DNA of 64,000 nucleotides from Micrococcales bacterium (GCA_016212425.1 JACRGJ010000015.1:1-64000); one strand, 5' to 3'; shown: positions 1-8,670, counted from the stretch's first letter. Numbers and translations are program-made. The notes: generated by a model not told the origin, from the letters alone.

Positions 1-238
1 GGGCGGCGGACTGCGCGGTGAGGCGGGCGACCGTGGCGACGGCATCGGCGAAAGAGGTCCCCCGCCCGACGGCGACCCCGACGAGGTAGGTGGTCAGCGG
101 AGCGGCGGGCCGCGCGACGGCGTGCGCGGCGTCCCCTGCCAGGTCGAGCACCCCGGGGATGTCGACGCCGGTCCCGTCCAGGCGGAGCGCCGAGGTCAGC
201 GTCGCGGTCCAGGAGTCGAGCTCAGGCGGGTACGACAT
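1..238 (-). CDS. DUF6457 protein, 3' end outside the window
   Basis: Read from the ATG at 238, the protein begins MSYPPELDSW and runs as a short helical protein off the left edge, so its C-terminus is not seen. The N-terminal pattern and its place directly after a mobA-like gene fit the small DUF6457 family, which in actinobacteria usually travels with molybdenum-cofactor nucleotidyltransferases. The gene overlaps the end of the upstream mobA by 17 nt, so it is the last visible member of the operon running from 4364. No catalytic motif is visible. The family assignment rests on memory of the family and on context, and the biochemical role is unknown. Confidence 0.7.
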   Translation of the reverse strand, partial: MSYPPELDSWTATLTSALRLDGTGVDIPGVLDLAGDAAHAVARPAAPLTTYLVGVAVGRGTSFADAVATVARLTAQSAA

Positions 239-896
239 GGTCGTTCCTCTCTCTCGCGAGTGCGGCCGCCAGGTCGTCGCGGGTATCGATGTCGGCGGTC
301 AGCTCGGCCGGGAGGGGGATCTCCGCGAGCCGCATCCGCTCCGTGACCCCGCGCATCGACGCGCCGACGAGCGTCCCGCGCTCCCCGGCCGTGCGGCGGC
401 ACGCCTCGGTCAGGACGGCCGTGCGGTAGACGGCGAGGAGGTGCTGGCGGCGCGCGGCCGGGCCCGTCGCGACCCAGCCATCCGCATCCGGGGCGCCCGG
501 CCCCATGCGGCGCAGCAGCTCCCGGACGGCCGAGGCCGCGGCGGGCAGATCCGCCGCGAGCACGATGGTGAGGGCGGATGCGGAGCGGCCGCGCCGGAGG
601 GCGCCGAGGCCGGCGGCAAGCGCCGCGGCCGGCCCCGCGAAAGGAGGATCTTCGCGCACCTGCCGCACGTCCGCGGGGAGGGCGGCGCGGGTCGGGCCGA
701 CGACCACCGTCGACGCCGGCGCGACCGCGGCGACCGCCCGGTCGAGCAGAGTGGATGCGCCCAGCAGCAGCGCCGGCTTGTCGACACCGCCGAGCCGCGC
801 GCCGCGGCCGCCGGCCAGGATCACCGCGTCGACCCGGCCGACCGCGTCGACCCGGATCACCGCGTCGACCCGGATCACCGCGTCGACCCGGCTCAC
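222..896 (-). CDS. mobA: MobA-like molybdenum cofactor nucleotidyltransferase with repeated N-terminus
   Basis: Likely transfers GMP or CMP to molybdopterin to build the dinucleotide cofactor, presumably for the oxidoreductase at the head of this operon. The 224-residue product carries the NTP-transferase signature LAGGRGARLGGVDKP at about residues 27-41, with the nucleotide-binding Lys near 40, and a later LAADLP metal-binding segment. The GTG start at 896 overlaps the stop of the HPP gene (GTGA), which implies translational coupling. Members of this family normally begin just before the DAVILAGG strand. Here about 20 extra residues made of repeated RVDAVI units precede it, encoded by four 18-bp repeats. 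A start inside the repeats cannot be excluded. GTP versus CTP specificity cannot be told. Confidence 0.8.
   Translation of the reverse strand: MSRVDAVIRVDAVIRVDAVGRVDAVILAGGRGARLGGVDKPALLLGASTLLDRAVAAVAPASTVVVGPTRAALPADVRQVREDPPFAGPAAALAAGLGALRRGRSASALTIVLAADLPAAASAVRELLRRMGPGAPDADGWVATGPAARRQHLLAVYRTAVLTEACRRTAGERGTLVGASMRGVTERMRLAEIPLPAELTADIDTRDDLAAALARERNDHVVPA
823..894. repeat. Four 18-bp tandem repeats in the 5' end of mobA
   Basis: Four consecutive 18-nt units with core accgcgtcgacccgg occupy 823-840, 841-858, 859-876 and 877-894. Units 2 and 3 are identical; units 1 and 4 differ only in the last bases. On the coding (minus) strand each unit gives six residues (RVDAVI or RVDAVG), so copy-number change keeps the frame. 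The array starts right after the GTG start codon and duplicates the natural first beta-strand of the MobA fold. Confidence 0.9.
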
Positions 897-1429
897 GGTC
901 GCCGCCCGAGCAGCAGCCGATTGAGTCCCCAGCCGACCACCGTGATGAGCACCACCGCGCCGAACATGTCGAGCAGCGCCAGCGGGGTTGCGAGGATGCC
1001 GAGCGCCACGATGAGGGTCGTCGCCCCGGCCGGCGGATGCGGGAGGCCGAGCAGGTGCAGCACGAGGGTCGTGGTGCCTACGGCCGCGACCGCCGCCAGC
1101 AGGTACGCCGGAGTGAAGCCGCCGACGGACGCCGGCGGAGCGCCGGCGAGCCCGAACACCAGGAGCGCCCCGTAGCCCGCCACCAGCCCCACGAGGTGCC
1201 CGACGAGGGTGTTGAGCGCGCGGGAGGACGGCTGCTCCGGTGAGCTGAAGAACAGCATCACGGTCGGCCCGAGGCTCGGGAAGAGCCACGGCTGCCTCAA
1301 CGCCAGGCCGACGGCGCCCGCCGCGGCGAGCACCACGACGCAGAGCACCGCGGAGTACACGGCGCCGCCGCCGCGCCCGCGCCGCCACGTCGCGATCGGC
1401 GGCGACGCGTCGGCGGAGGCGCCGCTCAC
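893..1429 (-). CDS. HPP family integral membrane protein
   Basis: A 178-residue protein with about four to five hydrophobic segments and the family-defining His-Pro-Pro at residues 131-133 in the context GLPHPPAGAT. HPP proteins are membrane proteins; a plant homologue has been linked to nitrite transport, which suggests, but does not prove, an anion-handling role beside the molybdoenzyme. The GTG at 1429 is chosen because it overlaps the upstream stop (GTGA). A longer reading to 1483 would overlap the upstream gene. The gene sits between the small helical protein and mobA in one coupled operon. Confidence 0.82.
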   Translation of the reverse strand: MSGASADASPPIATWRRGRGGGAVYSAVLCVVVLAAAGAVGLALRQPWLFPSLGPTVMLFFSSPEQPSSRALNTLVGHLVGLVAGYGALLVFGLAGAPPASVGGFTPAYLLAAVAAVGTTTLVLHLLGLPHPPAGATTLIVALGILATPLALLDMFGAVVLITVVGWGLNRLLLGRRP

Positions 1430-1884
1430 GAGGCGACCACGAGAGCCTGCGGGGCGGCCTGCTTCATCCGGGTCCGCAGCCACGACAGCTGCACCCCCGT
1501 CTCCGCATCGCAGTCCGCGACGATCCCCAGCAGCTCCTCGTCCCGCAGGCCCAGCCCCGCCTGCTTCACCAGGGTCCAGGTGATGTCCACCAGCGAGGCC
1601 AGCAGGTACAGGTCCTGCAGGTCGCGCAGCAGACCGAGCGGTCCGCTGCGGACGGAGCCGAGCGCGACGGCGTGCAGCCGGTCGGGTTCGTCATCCGCCT
1701 GCTCGCCGTAGCGGTCGATGATCGGAGCGAGCGCCTCCGCGTGCGCGTCGCACTGCCCGGCGAGGGTGCGACACAGGTGCAGCACATCCGGCTCCGCGGC
1801 GTGCCCGTCCGCCACCTGCCGGAAGGAATGCGCCAGGGACTGCTCGGAGCGGTGCAGCAGGCCGAGGTAGACGGGGAGCAGCAT
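1426..1884 (-). CDS. Uncharacterised helical protein of the molybdoenzyme operon
   Basis: A 152-residue, mostly alpha-helical protein (MLLPVYLGLLHRSEQSLAHS at the start). It has no signal peptide or membrane segment and only two cysteines (in the CRTLAGQC segment). The heptad-rich helices and scattered Glu/His residues look compatible with a four-helix bundle such as a ferritin-like or DUF892-type protein. A TorD/NarJ-type chaperone for cofactor insertion is the functional alternative suggested by position. The ATG at 1884 shares one base with the oxidoreductase stop (TGATG), and the gene's stop overlaps the HPP start. I do not recognise the family with certainty. Confidence 0.7.
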   Translation of the reverse strand: MLLPVYLGLLHRSEQSLAHSFRQVADGHAAEPDVLHLCRTLAGQCDAHAEALAPIIDRYGEQADDEPDRLHAVALGSVRSGPLGLLRDLQDLYLLASLVDITWTLVKQAGLGLRDEELLGIVADCDAETGVQLSWLRTRMKQAAPQALVVAS

Positions 1885-4364
1885 CAGCTCACCTCCGCGG
1901 GGCGCCCGGCGCGCGGGGGCGCCTCGCCGGTCGCCTCCTCGCGCGCCTCGGCGTCGCGTCCGCCCACGGTGGGCGGCACATCGCCGGGGGTCGCCGGCCG
2001 CGACGCCGCGGTGGTCGGGGCGGGGGCGGGACCTGTGCCGTCGGCGACCTTCTCGACCCGCACCGCGGCGACCTTGAACAGCGGCTGCTTCGAGACCGGA
2101 TCCCACTCGGTGGCGGTCAGCTCGTTGGCGGCGGTGGGATGCTCGCCCGGCCCGGAGCGATTCTGCTCCCAGTACCCGTAGTGGAACGGGGCGAAGACGG
2201 TGCCGGGGCGGATGTCGCCCACCCGCGCCGGCACCACGATCTCCCCGCGTCGGGAGGACACCCGGATCAGGTCGCCCTCGGCGATGCCCAGCAGGCTCGC
2301 GTCGTGGCGGCTGATCTCCGCCCAGGCCGACGGGGCCGCGGCCTGCAGCTGCCGGGCGCGGCCGGTCCTGGTGCGGGTGTGGAACTGGTAGACCGTGCGG
2401 CCGGTGGTGTACTGCAGCGGGTACTCCGCATCCGGACCCTCGTGAGGCGGGGCGTAGGGAGCGGGCTTGAGGAGCGCACGCCCGTCGACCCGCATCGCCG
2501 AGTATGCCGTCGCGCCGACCGTCGCCCCCGTGAGGAGGTCGTGGCCGTAGGTCTCCGCCCGGTCCAGCGCCGTCGGGAACACCGCGTCGCCGTAGAGGCG
2601 CACGGTGCCATCCGGATGCTCGTCGTTGCACGGCCACGGGATGCCGCTGCCGCCGCGCAAGCGCTCGTAGCTCAGGCCGGTGTAGTCGCAGAGCCGACCA
2701 CGGGTGCATTCCTGCCAGGCACGGAAGCCGTCCTCGGGACCGGCCCAGTCCAGCAGGGGCGTGCCGTCGTTGCGTCGGAAGTCCATCCGGCGGCCGTAGT
2801 CGAGGAAGATGTCGAGGTCGCTGCGCGCCTCGCCGGGCGGCTCCACCGCCTTATCGGAGAGGTGCACGGTGCGGTTCACGTTGGTGAAGGCGCCCTGCTT
2901 CTCCCCCCACCCGGCGGCGGGCAGCACCACATCGGCCAGCAGCGCGGTCTCGGTGAGGTAGAGGTCCTGCACCACGAGGAACAGCTCGGGCCGGCCCAGG
3001 ATGCCGCGGATGCGCCCGGCCTGCGGCATCGAGACGGCCGGGTTGGTCGCCGACACCCAGAGGAACTCGATGCTGCCCTGCTCGGCGTAGCGGAAGATCT
3101 GCATCGCGTGGGTCGGCGGCGACCAGTGCGGGATCCGATCGACGTCGACACCCCAGAGCGCCGCGAGCTCGGCGATGTGCTCCGGGTTCTCCCAGTTGCG
3201 GAAACCCGGCAGGTCGCCGTCCGCCCCCGTCTCGCGGGCGTTCTGCGCGGTCGGCTGCCCGTTCATCTGCAGCACCCCGCAGCCCGGCCGCCCCAGCATC
3301 CCCCTGAGCAGATGCAGGTTGTTCACCTGGCATGCGGATGCCGTGGCCTGCGACGCCTGATAGAAGCCCTGCAGCACGGTGGACAGCACCCGCTCCGAGG
3401 TGCCGATGATCTCGGCCGCCCGCCGGACATCGTCCGCCTCGACCCCGCAGGTGCGGACGACCGCCTCCGGCGTCCACTGCTCCACGGTCGCGCGGAGCTC
3501 CTCGAGGCCGATGGTGTGGGCGGCGAGGTAGTCCTCGTCGACCCAGCCGTGCACGAGCAGTTCGCGCACCAGTCCGTTCATGAGCGCGAGGTTGGTGCCC
3601 GGGCGGACGGGGAGGTGCACGTCCGCGACCCGGGCCACCTCGGTCTCGCGCGGGTCGATGCACACCACCAGCGGGCGGTCGGGACCGGCCAGCCGGTCGA
3701 GCACCCGCATCCACAGCACCGTCTGGGTCTCGGCCATGTTGTGCCCGTACAGCACGATCGCGTCGCAGGAGTCGATGTCCTCGTAGCTGCCCGGCTGCCC
3801 GTCCGAGCCGAAGCTCTCCTTCATCGCCGCGGCCGCCGTCGCCGTGCAGAGCCGAGTGTTGCCGTCCATGTGCGGGGTGCCGAGTCCGGCCTTCCCGATG
3901 ATCGCCAGGGCGTAGTACTCCTCGAGGAACAGCTGCCCGCTGGTGTAGAAGCCGTGACTGAGCGGCCCCTTCTCCGCCAGCAGCTGCCGGCTCCGCTCCA
4001 CGATGCGGCCCATCGCGGTGTCCCAGTCGGTCTCGACCAGTTCCTCGCCGACCCGGATCAGCGGGCGGGTGAGGCGGTCTGCGCCCTGCATGCCCTGCCA
4101 GCTGCCGAACAGCCCCTTCGGCCCCAGCCGCCCGTGGTTGACGGTGTCGACGGCGCGGCCCCGGACGCCGACCATCCGGCCGTCCTTGACGGCGATGTCG
4201 CAGGCGCAGCCGTTGCTGCACAGCGTGCAGGCGGACTGCACCCACCTCTCGACGTCGGCGTCGGTGAGGCCCTCCGCCAGCTTCTGGTCCCGGCGGACCG
4301 GCCACAGCTCGTCCCGGGCGAAGGGCGTCCGCTGGCCCCAGATATCGGCGATCCGGTCCGGCAT
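1884..4364 (-). CDS. Molybdopterin oxidoreductase, nitrate reductase/formate dehydrogenase-like
   Basis: An 826-residue bis-MGD oxidoreductase catalytic subunit. Cysteines at 46, 49, 53 and 55 (CTLCSNGCAC) form the N-terminal iron-sulfur region. The place where the classical fourth Cys is expected (LCPKG) is Gly81 in RLGPKG. NTRLCTATA at about 169-177 supplies a likely Mo-ligand Cys173, as in NapA/NasC-type enzymes. The C-terminal dinucleotide-binding domain lies at about 640-770, followed by a Pro/Ala-rich tail. No twin-arginine signal is visible, so a cytoplasmic enzyme is likely. AGGAGG lies just before the ATG at 4364. It heads a coupled operon with mobA. Substrate (nitrate, formate or other) is inferred only. 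Confidence 0.88.
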   Translation of the reverse strand: MPDRIADIWGQRTPFARDELWPVRRDQKLAEGLTDADVERWVQSACTLCSNGCACDIAVKDGRMVGVRGRAVDTVNHGRLGPKGLFGSWQGMQGADRLTRPLIRVGEELVETDWDTAMGRIVERSRQLLAEKGPLSHGFYTSGQLFLEEYYALAIIGKAGLGTPHMDGNTRLCTATAAAAMKESFGSDGQPGSYEDIDSCDAIVLYGHNMAETQTVLWMRVLDRLAGPDRPLVVCIDPRETEVARVADVHLPVRPGTNLALMNGLVRELLVHGWVDEDYLAAHTIGLEELRATVEQWTPEAVVRTCGVEADDVRRAAEIIGTSERVLSTVLQGFYQASQATASACQVNNLHLLRGMLGRPGCGVLQMNGQPTAQNARETGADGDLPGFRNWENPEHIAELAALWGVDVDRIPHWSPPTHAMQIFRYAEQGSIEFLWVSATNPAVSMPQAGRIRGILGRPELFLVVQDLYLTETALLADVVLPAAGWGEKQGAFTNVNRTVHLSDKAVEPPGEARSDLDIFLDYGRRMDFRRNDGTPLLDWAGPEDGFRAWQECTRGRLCDYTGLSYERLRGGSGIPWPCNDEHPDGTVRLYGDAVFPTALDRAETYGHDLLTGATVGATAYSAMRVDGRALLKPAPYAPPHEGPDAEYPLQYTTGRTVYQFHTRTRTGRARQLQAAAPSAWAEISRHDASLLGIAEGDLIRVSSRRGEIVVPARVGDIRPGTVFAPFHYGYWEQNRSGPGEHPTAANELTATEWDPVSKQPLFKVAAVRVEKVADGTGPAPAPTTAASRPATPGDVPPTVGGRDAEAREEATGEAPPRAGRPAEVS

Positions 4365-4457
4365 GGTGCTCCTCCTCGGTCGGCTGACCCGAGGACGGTA
4401 CGCCCGCGCCGGAGGCCGCCCGACGAGTCGGAGCGGACGCGCAGGAGCGGACCCGCC

Positions 4458-5219
4458 TCAGGCGGCGGCGTGTTCGCGGAGCCGCCCGGTGAGCGTGCGG
4501 CGGTTCACCGCGACGGTGTGCACGGCGCGGTGGATGCGCCGCGCGAACCCGCGCGGGTCGACGAAGGGGCGCGAGGAGACGGCGACGCGGAGGGTGCGAT
4601 CCAGGCGCACCCTCGTCTCCGGCGCGACGCACAGGCTGAGGTCGAGGTCGTCGTGCACGCCGGTGTCCCAGCGGTGGGTGCGGCGCCGCACCTCGCGCCA
4701 GAGCCTGCGCTGCATGGCGAAGTTCGACCCGAACACCGGGGCATGCCCGGCGAGCCGGCCGAACACGGCGAAGTAGGCGTCCATGTAGGCGAGATCGGCG
4801 ATCCGGCGCAGCGGAGCGGGGAGGGAGACGAAGTCGCCGGGGCCGGTGACCGCGTCCAGGCCGGGCTGGTCGGCGAAGGCCAGGGCCACCCGCTCGACCC
4901 AGTCCGCTGCGGGCACCGAGTCGGCGTCCAGCCGGGCGATCACGTCGCCCGTCGCGGCGTCGTAGCCGGCGGCGGCCGCCGCGGTGATGCCCGGCCGGGC
5001 CTCGGCCACGCACCGCACGTTCCACCACGCGGCGATCTGGGCGGTCATCGCCGAGCCCCCGTTGTCGACCACGACGATCTCCTCCGCGAGCCGGGACTGA
5101 CGGTGCAGAGCCTCGAGGCAGCGCTCGAGGTAGAGCTCGTCGTCCTTGACGGGGATCACGACGGAGATGCGCACAGGGGCTCTGCACGCGCCCTCATCGA
5201 CGGGGGTGGGGAGGGTCAC
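4458..5219 (-). CDS. Family 2 glycosyltransferase
   Basis: A 253-residue GT-A type transferase. RISVVIPVKDDELYLERCL at about residues 17-35 is the typical nucleotide-sugar binding start of GT2 enzymes, EIVVVDNGG follows, and ARLDADSVP carries the DxD-type metal/nucleotide motif near residue 97. There is no clear membrane anchor, so it is probably cytoplasmic and acts on a lipid or small acceptor. It is transcribed in the same direction as the molybdoenzyme operon, about 90 bp upstream of it, and could be read into that operon, but no functional tie is evident. Acceptor and sugar are unknown. Confidence 0.85.
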   Translation of the reverse strand: MTLPTPVDEGACRAPVRISVVIPVKDDELYLERCLEALHRQSRLAEEIVVVDNGGSAMTAQIAAWWNVRCVAEARPGITAAAAAGYDAATGDVIARLDADSVPAADWVERVALAFADQPGLDAVTGPGDFVSLPAPLRRIADLAYMDAYFAVFGRLAGHAPVFGSNFAMQRRLWREVRRRTHRWDTGVHDDLDLSLCVAPETRVRLDRTLRVAVSSRPFVDPRGFARRIHRAVHTVAVNRRTLTGRLREHAAA

Positions 5220-5425
5220 GGATCGAGGCTAGGCGTCCCGCGCGGATGTGCCCCCGAGGGTTGCGGGGAAGGAGCCGATCTGCATCCCGGCGCCTCGGCA
5301 TCCCATCCGCGCCCGTGATTGTCCTGCTTGCACTCCGGATGCGCAACGCCCTGGGCCGATCCGGATCCGTGTTCCTACCGTGTCGGACGACGACAACCGG
5401 GCCGAGCCCGGGAACTGGAGGAGAG

Positions 5426-6310
5426 ATGTTCTTTCATCGACAGGAGCTGCAACACGCGGCCACGCCGGACAAGCCGGATGCGGTCTACGCCCGCAAGCTC
5501 CAGGAGGTGCTCGGCGGCCAGTACGGCGAGATCTCCGTCGCCATGCAGTACGCCTTCCAGGCGTGGAACATGCACATCCCCGGCAAGTACCGCGACCTCG
5601 TGTTCGGCATCGGGGCGGAGGAGTTCGGCCACGTCGAGATGCTCGCGACGATGATCGCCCAGCTGCTGGAGAAGTCCCCGCTCGGCATCACCGACGACGC
5701 GGTGCAGGACGACCCGACCGTCGCCGCCATCATCGGCGGAACCGACGTGCAGCACGCCATCGTCGCCGGCGCCGGAGCCCGCCCTGTCGACAGCAACGGC
5801 AATCCCTGGCAGGGCTCGTACATCACCGCGAGCGGCAATCTGCTCGCCGACTTCACCGCGAACGCGAACGCCGAGATGCAGGGACGGGTGCAGGCGGCTC
5901 GGCTCTACCACATGACGGATGACCACGGCGTGCGCGATCTGCTGAGCTTCCTGCTGGCCCGCGACACGATGCACCAGAACCAGTGGCTCGCGGCGGCGGC
6001 CGAACTGCGCGCCGAAGGGGTGGAGGACTTCCCGGTGCCGAACAAGTTCCCGCTCTCGAAGGAGCAGACCGACGGCGAGTACGCCTACATCAACTTCTCG
6101 GACGGGGCGGCGGCGGCCGAGGGCTCGTGGGCGAGCGGGCCGACCCCGGACGGCCGCGGCACCTTCGAGTACCGCGAGGCTCCCGGCTTCGACCCGGTGC
6201 CGATGCCGCCGGTGACGCATCCGGATGCGCGCTTCTACGGCACGACCGAGTTGCCGAACACCGTCGAGAAGATCGCCGGCCGCGTGCAGGACGCGCTGAA
6301 GAAGGAGTGA
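5426..6310 (+). CDS. Manganese catalase
   Basis: A 294-residue non-haem di-manganese catalase that disproportionates hydrogen peroxide. The metal ligands can be placed by the family pattern: Glu35 (GQYGEIS), Glu66 and His69 (GAEEFGHVE), Glu150 (ANANAEMQG) and His183 (RDTMHQNQW). This spacing closely matches the Lactobacillus plantarum enzyme (35, 66, 69, 148, 181). The ATG at 5426 follows GGAGGAG at a good distance. It is cytoplasmic, with no signal peptide. It precedes an MBL hydrolase by 22 bp and may be co-transcribed with it and the permease at 7201, perhaps as a stress-response unit. Identification is firm. Confidence 0.95.
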   Translation: MFFHRQELQHAATPDKPDAVYARKLQEVLGGQYGEISVAMQYAFQAWNMHIPGKYRDLVFGIGAEEFGHVEMLATMIAQLLEKSPLGITDDAVQDDPTVAAIIGGTDVQHAIVAGAGARPVDSNGNPWQGSYITASGNLLADFTANANAEMQGRVQAARLYHMTDDHGVRDLLSFLLARDTMHQNQWLAAAAELRAEGVEDFPVPNKFPLSKEQTDGEYAYINFSDGAAAAEGSWASGPTPDGRGTFEYREAPGFDPVPMPPVTHPDARFYGTTELPNTVEKIAGRVQDALKKE

Positions 6311-6332
6311 GGCCGACTCCGAGGGGCTGCTG

Positions 6333-7127
6333 ATGGCACGCACGCGATCGCCTGCGAGCGGCGCCCGACGCCGCGCCCGCGCCCATCTGCACCGCGATGT
6401 CGTCCCCGGGGTGCACCGCCTCGAGCTCGCGCACGTCAACAGCTACCTGATCGCCGACGGCGACTCGGTCACGGTCGTCGACGCCGGACTGCCGGCGATG
6501 TGGCAGCCGCTGCATCAGGCGCTCGCGGCGATCGGCAGCTCGCCCGACCGGGTCGCGGCGCTGGTGCTGACGCACGCCCACTTCGACCACCTCGGCTGCG
6601 CCCGCGCGATCGCCGAGCGCTGGCGCGTGCCGGTGTGGGCGCACATCGCCGACCACGAGCTGGCGCGGCAGCCGTACCGGTACGCGCACGAGCGACCACG
6701 TGCCCTGTACCCGATCCGCAGCCCGCGGGCGGTGCCGATCCTCGGCGCGATGCTCGCGGCCGGAGCGCTGCGCGTGCCACACGTGACCGGGCTGCGGTCG
6801 CTCGAGCCCGGGATGACCCTGCCGGTGCCGGGTCTTCCGACGGTGCTGTTCACCCCCGGGCACACGTACGGGCACTGTGCGCTGGTGCTCGAGGACCGCG
6901 ACGCGGTGCTCTCCGGCGACGCCGTCGTGACCCTCGATCCATACACCGCCCGGGTCGGACCGCGGATCGTCGCCGGCGCCGCCACCGCCGACTCGGACCT
7001 CAACCTCCGCTCGCTCGAGGGCATCGCCGAGAGCGGGGTCGGCACCGTGCTGCCCGGGCACGGCGAGCCGTGGCGCGCCGGAGCGCGGGCGGCGGTCGCC
7101 CAAGCGCGGATGACGGGGCCGAGTTGA
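6333..7127 (+). CDS. MBL-fold metallo-hydrolase
   Basis: A 264-residue metallo-beta-lactamase fold protein. THAHFDHLG at residues 80-88 is the HxHxDH metal motif (His81, His83, Asp85, His86). Further ligands follow in PGHTYGHC, SGDAVV and PGHGEPW. The fold is that of glyoxalase II-like or other thioester/phosphoester hydrolases; the substrate is unknown. A basic, Arg-rich stretch occupies the first 20 residues and suggests the true start could be slightly downstream, though no better-placed ATG is seen. It lies 22 bp after the Mn catalase gene, so oxidative-stress or detoxification work is a reasonable guess. Confidence 0.87.
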   Translation: MARTRSPASGARRRARAHLHRDVVPGVHRLELAHVNSYLIADGDSVTVVDAGLPAMWQPLHQALAAIGSSPDRVAALVLTHAHFDHLGCARAIAERWRVPVWAHIADHELARQPYRYAHERPRALYPIRSPRAVPILGAMLAAGALRVPHVTGLRSLEPGMTLPVPGLPTVLFTPGHTYGHCALVLEDRDAVLSGDAVVTLDPYTARVGPRIVAGAATADSDLNLRSLEGIAESGVGTVLPGHGEPWRAGARAAVAQARMTGPS

Positions 7128-7200
7128 GCACACCGGGCGGCGCGACCCGCCGCGGCGACATCGACCGCGGGCGCACCGCGGCAGGGCGAGAGGACCGAGC

Positions 7201-8550
7201 ATGAGCCGACAGGACGAGGTCGCCGCGACGCCGGCCGAGGAGGCAGCGGGCGGCGGCGACGGCAGACTGCTGCGGCGGATCACCGGCCCGCTGCTCTACG
7301 CCTTCATCCTCGGCGACGTGCTCGGGGCGGGCATCTACGCCCTCATGGGCGCGCTCGCGGGGAAGGTGGGGAACGCCCTCTGGGTGCCGCTCGTCGCGGC
7401 GCTCGCGCTCGCGCTCCTCACGGCCGGGTCGTACGCCGAACTCGTGACGAAGTACCCGCGCGCCGGCGGTGCCGCGATCTTCGCCCAGCGCGCCTACCGA
7501 TCGCCGATCATCGGCTTCGTCGTGGGCTTCTGCATGCTCTCCGCCGGGGTGGTGAGCGCCGCGGGGCTCGCCCTGGCCTTCACGGGCGACTACCTGGCGG
7601 TCTTCCTCGACGTGCCGCCGATCCCCGCCGCGATGGTCTTCCTCCTGCTCGTCGGCGCGCTGAATGCCCGCGGCATCCGGGAGTCGCTGCGCTCGAACCT
7701 CGTGATGACCGCGATCGAGCTCTCCGGACTGGTGATCATCATCGTGGCGGTCGGCATCCTGCTCGGCGCAGGCGGCGGGGACACCTCGCGGATCACCGCC
7801 TTCCCCGCCGGCGCGAATCCCGTGGCGGCGACCCTCGCGGCGGCGATCATCGCCTACTACTCCTTCGTCGGATTCGAGACCTCCGCGAACGTCGCGGAGG
7901 AGATCCGCGAGCCCTCGCGCATCTACCCGAGAGCGCTGTTCGCGGCGCTGCTCACCGCGGGCGTCGTGTACGCCCTGGTCGGGATCGCGAGCTCCATCGC
8001 GTTGCCCGCGGGGCGGCTCGAGGGCTCCACCGGTCCGCTCCTCGCGGTGTTCCGAGCCACGGGGGTCGGCCTGCCGGCGCAGGTGTTCAGCGTCATCGCG
8101 CTCGTCGCGGTGGCGAACGGCGCGCTGCTGACGATGATCATGGCCAGTCGGGTGACCTACGGGATGGCGCAGGAGTCGCTGCTGCCCGCGCCGCTGCGCC
8201 GGGTGCTCCCGACGCGGCGCACCCCGTGGGTCGCAATCCTGGTTACCACCGTCATCGCGATGCTGCTCACCCTCGTCGGCGACCTCGCCACGCTCGCCTC
8301 CACCGTCGTGCTGCTGCTGCTCGTGGTGTTCCTCAGCACGAACATCGCCGTGCTCGTGCTGCGCCGTGACCGGGTCGAGCACCGCCACTTCCGGGTCTGG
8401 ACGGTGGTGCCCGTGCTGGGGGCGGCCTCCTGCATCCTGCTCATGACCCAGCAGGAGCCGCGGATCTGGCTGTTCGGCGGCGTGCTCGTCGTGGCGGGAC
8501 TCGTGCTGTTCGGCATCACGCGCCTGGTGGATCGCCGCCGCCGCGCCTGA
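7201..8550 (+). CDS. APC family amino acid/polyamine permease
   Basis: A 449-residue permease with about 12 hydrophobic segments. The first reads GPLLYAFILGDVLGAGIYAL, which carries the glycine-rich substrate-binding turn (GAGIY) typical of APC-superfamily transporters. YYSFVGFETSANVAEEI in the middle is the conserved TM6 region. It is an inner-membrane secondary transporter for an amino acid or related amine; the substrate is not predictable. The gene lies 73 bp after the MBL hydrolase. It ends 150 bp before the convergent YihY gene, in a gap that holds an inverted repeat. Confidence 0.9.
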   Translation: MSRQDEVAATPAEEAAGGGDGRLLRRITGPLLYAFILGDVLGAGIYALMGALAGKVGNALWVPLVAALALALLTAGSYAELVTKYPRAGGAAIFAQRAYRSPIIGFVVGFCMLSAGVVSAAGLALAFTGDYLAVFLDVPPIPAAMVFLLLVGALNARGIRESLRSNLVMTAIELSGLVIIIVAVGILLGAGGGDTSRITAFPAGANPVAATLAAAIIAYYSFVGFETSANVAEEIREPSRIYPRALFAALLTAGVVYALVGIASSIALPAGRLEGSTGPLLAVFRATGVGLPAQVFSVIALVAVANGALLTMIMASRVTYGMAQESLLPAPLRRVLPTRRTPWVAILVTTVIAMLLTLVGDLATLASTVVLLLLVVFLSTNIAVLVLRRDRVEHRHFRVWTVVPVLGAASCILLMTQQEPRIWLFGGVLVVAGLVLFGITRLVDRRRRA

Positions 8551-8602
8551 TGGGTCCGTGACGCCGCGCCTCCTCATTCCGAGGGGTGGCACCACTCCCG
8601 AC

Positions 8603-8670
8603 CGAGGGGTCGCAACACGCCCTTGGCGCGCAGCTTCACCGGCGCGGGAAGGGCCCGATGCGACCCCTCG
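8603..8670. repeat. Intergenic inverted repeat between convergent genes
   Basis: Arms cgaggggtcgca (8603-8614) and tgcgacccctcg (8659-8670) are perfect 12-bp complements enclosing 44 nt. The left arm runs on into cgcaacacgcc, a string also present in the arm of the perfect palindrome at 26379-26432, which suggests a dispersed REP-like family. It lies between the ends of the APC permease and YihY genes and may also act as a bidirectional terminator. Confidence 0.6.

Noticed and set aside
823-894. CRISPR-like array
   Set aside because: The units are directly adjacent with no spacers, are only 18 bp, and keep a coding frame inside mobA.
2139-5318. A 1059-codon open frame on the plus strand
   Set aside because: It is antisense to the molybdoenzyme and glycosyltransferase genes, has Arg/Gly/Pro-rich composition with no motif, and is a by-product of high GC content.
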